In this document: positions 8,024-17,041 of the stretch, in pieces | How the letters are laid out: each line of letters begins with the position of its first letter | How positions within the stretch are numbered: the first letter of the stretch is position 1 | Source: Bacteroides sp. | GTDB lineage: Bacteria; Bacteroidota; Bacteroidia; Bacteroidales; Bacteroidaceae | Assembly: GCA_019412865.1 (NCBI GenBank) | Contig: DXOJ01000384.1 | Coordinates: 1 to 17,041, forward strand | DNA: 17,041 nucleotides | Direction of reading: 5' to 3' | Translations under genes and position numbers: made by a program | Notes under the pieces: generated by a model | Database searches by the model: none | Told to the model about the DNA's origin: nothing | The model's input: the letters and a program-made list of their open reading frames with translations, nothing else

Positions 8024-11000
8024 ATGAGAAAATTCTTATACTTTATTTTACTGGCATTTATGGCGATACGGATAGATGCGCAGGAATATCCGAAAGTGAT
8101 TTTACCGGGTGATTATCCTGATCCTTCCATCATGCGTGATGGAAAGGATTATTATATGACTCATTCGCCTTTTTATTATAAACCGGGATTTCTGATATGG
8201 CATTCTGATGATTTAATTAATTGGGAACCTGTTTGTCGAGTCATGCCGGAATACACAGGCTCTGCCATGGCACCTGATTTAATTAAGTATAAAGGTCGAT
8301 ATTATATTTATTATCCCACAGATGAAACGAATTGGGTGATTTGGGCGGATGACTTAAAAGGACCGTGGAGTAAGCCGGTTGATTTAAAAGTAAGCGGTAT
8401 TGATCCGGGACATATTGCCGACGAAAATGGTAATCGTTATCTGTATGTGAACGAGGGCGAAGTTATTCGCCTCACAGAAGATGGTTTGGCTACTATCGGA
8501 GAGAAAGAAAAGGTGTATGACGGATGGGAGTATCCTAAAAACTGGAACACGGAATGTATGTGTCTTGAATCTCCTAAACTAAATTATAGAAATGGGTATT
8601 ATTATATGACTTCCGCTCAAGGCGGAACTGCGGGTCCTGCAACAAGTCATATGGTTGTTTCTGCACGTTCTAAAAATATTAAAGGACCTTGGGAAAATTC
8701 TCCTTATAATCCTATTGTCCATACTTATAGTGAAAAAGAAAACTGGTGGTCTAAAGGGCACGGTACATTGGTGGATGATGTGAATGGGAATTGGTGGATT
8801 GTCTATCATGCGTATGCAAAGGGGTATCATACGCTGGGACGTCAAACTCTGATTGAACCGGTTGAATGGACTTCTGATGGATGGTATCGTACTAAATCTA
8901 CTGCTACTTCTGTACATACCACTACTGCCAAACGGCTAAATGGCTTGAAACTATCCGATGAATTTGCTGGCTCAGAGTTAGGTTTACAATGGACTTTTTG
9001 GAAAGAATATGCTCCGAAATCGTTGACTTTCGGTCAAAAGACTCTTCATATAAAAGCTAAAGGAAACGGACCGGATAACGGTCGTCTGTTATTGACTACG
9101 GTTGAAGATAAAAACTATGAAACTCAAGTAGAAATTCATGTCGGAAAAGGAAATGTCGGCGGACTTCTTTTATATTATAATGAAAAGGCTTACACAGGAG
9201 TCGTGTCTGATGGAAAGAACTTCACTATTTATCGGAATGCAGACCAAAAGACGCAGCTTCCCAATGAAATCGGAAATCGTTTCATTGCAAGAATTCGTAA
9301 TCAGGGTAATAATATAACGATTATGGTGAGTAAGGATAACAAAGATTGGCTTACTCTTGCTGAGAATGTGGATGTTTCCCAATTACATCACAATAATTAC
9401 CAGGGTTTCTTTGCTTTACGTATTGCTCTGCTTTCTGCAGGAAAAGGAAGTGCCGGATTTAGACAGTTCTGTTATAAAAATGCAGTACCCCGGGAAAAAG
9501 ATATGAGTGCTTACCTGATGGTCTTCCACAAAGACGAAACACATGGGCTTTATATGGCTGTCAGCCGTGATGGATATACATTTACTGCTTTGAATGAGGG
9601 CGAACCCGTAATTGCCGGAGATACAATTGCTTATCAAAGAGGGATTCGTGATCCGCATATTTATCGTGGACCGGACGGTGCCTTTTATTTAGCGATGACA
9701 GATTTGCATGTATTTGGCAAAAGAGACGGCTATCGGGAGACAGAGTGGGAACGCGACCGTAATATGTATGGTTGGGGAAATAACTATGGATTAGTCTTGA
9801 TGAAATCATGGGATTTAATCAATTGGAAACGTACGAATATTCGTTTTGACAAACTAACCGCAGGATTGAATGAAATAGGTTGTGCCTGGGCACCGGAAGT
9901 GACTTATGATGACAAGAAAGGAAAGTTGATGATCTATTATACAATGCGCTTTAGGAACGAACCCAATAAACTTTATTATGTATATGTGAATGATGACTTT
10001 GATACGATTGAAAGTCTGCCGGAAATCTTATTTGAATATCCTAATGAAAGAGTGTCGGCTATTGATGGAGACATCACAAAGGTAGGAAATAAGTATCATT
10101 TGTTTTATGTGGCCCATGACGGACCTGCCGGAATAAAGCAGGCTGTTTCAGACCGGATAAACGAAGGTTATGAATATGATGCGCGTTGGTATGACTTTGA
10201 ACCTAAAGCTTGTGAAGCTCCTACTGTATGGAAACGTATCGGTGAGGATAAATGGGTATTGATGTATGATGTGTATAGCGTAACTCCTCATAATTTTGGC
10301 TTTATCGAGACTTCTGATTTTGTGAATTTTAAGAATCTGGGACGTTTCAATGAAGGAGTCATGAAAACGACTAATTATACAGCACCGAAACATGGCGCTG
10401 TGATTCATTTGACTGCTGATGAAGCTGACAAACTGGAAAACTATTGGAAGCAGAATAAGAGAAAATTTGTTTCTCCTGCCTCTATACAAAAGAATCCGGT
10501 TATTCCGGGATACTATGCAGACCCGGAAGTCATGTATTCGGAGAAAACAAAGAGATATTATATTTACCCGACGTGTGATGGAATTCCTAATTGGGGAAGT
10601 ACGCTTTTTAAAGCCTTCTCTTCCGATGATTTAGTTAACTGGAAAGAGGAAGGTGTTATATTGGACTTGAAAAATGTTTCCTGGGCGAAAAGGAATGCAT
10701 GGGCTCCTTGTATCATCGAAAAGAAACAGGCAGATGGAAATTATAAATATTATTATTATTTTACTGCGGAAAAGCAAATAGGAGTGGCTGTAGCCGATAG
10801 TCCGACTGGTCCTTTCATCGACTCGGGCAGACCTTTGATTGGAAAGGAATTGCCCAAAGGAATGCCCAGGGGGCAAAATATAGATCCTGATGTGTTTACA
10901 GACCCGGTTAGTGGTAAAACGTATCTGTACTGGGGGAATTATTATATGGCTGTATGTGAATTGAATGATGACATGGTGTCGGTTAAACCGAATACAACTC

Positions 11001-11392
11001 GTATCCTGATAAATAACGATACTCATTACAGTGAAGCTGCTCATGTATTTTACAGAGATGGTTATTATTATTTCACATGGTCAAAGAATGATACACGAAG
11101 TGTTGACTACGAGGTACGTTATGTACGTTCCAAATCTCCGGTAGGTCCTATTAACCCGGCTGAAAGCAAGGTCATTCTTTGTAAGAAACCGGATCAGGGT
11201 ATTTATGCTACCGGGCATCATTCGGTAGTACAAGTACCGGGTAAAGATGAATGGTATGTCGTATACCATCGTTTTAAATTTCCTGATGCAGTGACGAAAG
11301 GAAGAGATGCAGGATTTCATAGAGAAGTCTGTATTGATAAATTATACTTTGATAATGAAGGCAATATAAAGCCTGTTGTACCAATGCTGTAA
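8024..11392 (+). CDS. Triple-propeller GH43-family glycoside hydrolase (three GH43-type domains in one chain)
   Basis: This 1122-residue secreted enzyme has a type I signal peptide cut after about Ala19 (IDA/QEYP). Domain 1 (about 20-305) is a GH43 five-bladed propeller with candidate base D33 (YPDPS), pKa modulator D127 (GIDPG), acid E182 (LESPK) and central His246 (KGHGT). Residues about 310-485 form a beta-sandwich of the GH43 C2 type. Domain 2 (about 494-800) is a second propeller with D543 (IRDPH), an IDGD modulator region (681/683), E731 (CEAPT) and His790 (PKHGA). Domain 3 (about 825-1122) is a third, with D833 (YADPE), D954 (NIDPD), E1004 (YSEAAH) and His1065/1066 (GHHSV). GH43 enzymes are inverting and commonly remove arabinofuranose, xylose or galactose. 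All three sets look intact, so several activities on one branched glycan are plausible. Usual single GH43 proteins are 300-600 residues. No lipobox: probably periplasmic. The GH51 gene follows after 3 bases. Confidence 0.9.
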   Translation: MRKFLYFILLAFMAIRIDAQEYPKVILPGDYPDPSIMRDGKDYYMTHSPFYYKPGFLIWHSDDLINWEPVCRVMPEYTGSAMAPDLIKYKGRYYIYYPTDETNWVIWADDLKGPWSKPVDLKVSGIDPGHIADENGNRYLYVNEGEVIRLTEDGLATIGEKEKVYDGWEYPKNWNTECMCLESPKLNYRNGYYYMTSAQGGTAGPATSHMVVSARSKNIKGPWENSPYNPIVHTYSEKENWWSKGHGTLVDDVNGNWWIVYHAYAKGYHTLGRQTLIEPVEWTSDGWYRTKSTATSVHTTTAKRLNGLKLSDEFAGSELGLQWTFWKEYAPKSLTFGQKTLHIKAKGNGPDNGRLLLTTVEDKNYETQVEIHVGKGNVGGLLLYYNEKAYTGVVSDGKNFTIYRNADQKTQLPNEIGNRFIARIRNQGNNITIMVSKDNKDWLTLAENVDVSQLHHNNYQGFFALRIALLSAGKGSAGFRQFCYKNAVPREKDMSAYLMVFHKDETHGLYMAVSRDGYTFTALNEGEPVIAGDTIAYQRGIRDPHIYRGPDGAFYLAMTDLHVFGKRDGYRETEWERDRNMYGWGNNYGLVLMKSWDLINWKRTNIRFDKLTAGLNEIGCAWAPEVTYDDKKGKLMIYYTMRFRNEPNKLYYVYVNDDFDTIESLPEILFEYPNERVSAIDGDITKVGNKYHLFYVAHDGPAGIKQAVSDRINEGYEYDARWYDFEPKACEAPTVWKRIGEDKWVLMYDVYSVTPHNFGFIETSDFVNFKNLGRFNEGVMKTTNYTAPKHGAVIHLTADEADKLENYWKQNKRKFVSPASIQKNPVIPGYYADPEVMYSEKTKRYYIYPTCDGIPNWGSTLFKAFSSDDLVNWKEEGVILDLKNVSWAKRNAWAPCIIEKKQADGNYKYYYYFTAEKQIGVAVADSPTGPFIDSGRPLIGKELPKGMPRGQNIDPDVFTDPVSGKTYLYWGNYYMAVCELNDDMVSVKPNTTRILINNDTHYSEAAHVFYRDGYYYFTWSKNDTRSVDYEVRYVRSKSPVGPINPAESKVILCKKPDQGIYATGHHSVVQVPGKDEWYVVYHRFKFPDAVTKGRDAGFHREVCIDKLYFDNEGNIKPVVPML

Positions 11393-11395
11393 TAT

Positions 11396-16958
<5,563 letters not shown>

Positions 16959-16985
16959 GGATTATATTAGATAAAATTGAAAAAT

Positions 16986-17033
16986 TGAGAGCAAATTCTT
17001 CTGAATATTCTATATCCAAGGAATTTGCTCTCA
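16986..17033 (+). terminator. Rho-independent-type terminator at the end of the gene run
   Basis: An inverted repeat of 13 perfect pairs joins 16986-16998 (TGAGAGCAAATTC) with 17021-17033 (GAATTTGCTCTCA) around a 22-base loop. It is followed directly by TCTTTTAT. It begins 27 bases after the GH2 stop and marks the likely 3' end of the enzyme transcript. The loop is long for a classical terminator, but the stem is strong and the T-rich tail is present. Confidence 0.8.
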
Positions 17034-17041
17034 TCTTTTAT

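Noticed and set aside
10419..10634. Domain boundary in the GH43 protein as a possible fused-gene junction or frameshift
   Set aside because: The main frame runs through without interruption and the linker (about residues 800-825) is an ordinary charged linker. The + strand open frame here is a shadow.
17003..17010. Palindrome GAATATTC in the loop of the final hairpin
   Set aside because: An eight-base AT-rich palindrome is expected by chance in this composition and has no partner site nearby.

Overview
This window looks like the downstream part of a polysaccharide utilization locus (PUL) from a gut-type Bacteroidota, most likely Bacteroides. The evidence is a SusD-family lipoprotein, lipoproteins with IPT/TIG repeats, many secreted glycoside hydrolases on one strand, AT-rich DNA, very short intergenic gaps and weak ribosome binding sites. 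I cannot name the species. The PUL continues to the left: the first gene lacks its start, and a SusC (TonB-dependent transporter) gene would be expected just upstream. On the right it ends at a strong terminator-like hairpin.

Layout, all on the + strand: (1) 1-6465, the cell-surface module: a SusD-like glycan-binding lipoprotein (5'-truncated), two related IPT/TIG surface glycan-binding lipoproteins sharing one C-terminal domain, and a lipoprotein of the alginate-lyase (alpha/alpha toroid) superfamily. (2) 6466-6543, a 78-base gap with a long terminator-like hairpin. (3) 6544-16958, the enzyme module: a GH28/GH49-like right-handed beta-helix enzyme, a 1122-residue protein with three GH43-type beta-propellers, a GH51 alpha-L-arabinofuranosidase carrying a broken propeller piece at its N-terminus, and a GH2 beta-galactosidase. 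The last three genes are packed with gaps of 3 bases and 1 base. (4) 16959-17041, a terminator.

The parts suggest one pathway. The three binding lipoproteins capture the glycan. The lipoprotein lyase-fold enzyme is the only enzyme with a lipobox, so it may make the first cuts at the surface. The four enzymes with ordinary signal peptides then finish the oligosaccharides, probably in the periplasm. The GH43/GH51/GH2 set points to arabinofuranose and beta-galactose decorations. The lyase-fold and clan GH-N enzymes point to a backbone that may contain uronic acid. A branched, acidic, arabinose- and galactose-containing plant polysaccharide is the best guess, but this is inference.

The most unusual items are the triple-propeller GH43 protein with three apparently complete catalytic sets, the GH51 with a GH43-like remnant whose base Asp reads as Asn, the shared unassigned C-terminal domain of the two binding proteins, and the mid-operon hairpin. 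No regulator, mobile element, tRNA, rRNA or CRISPR array was seen.
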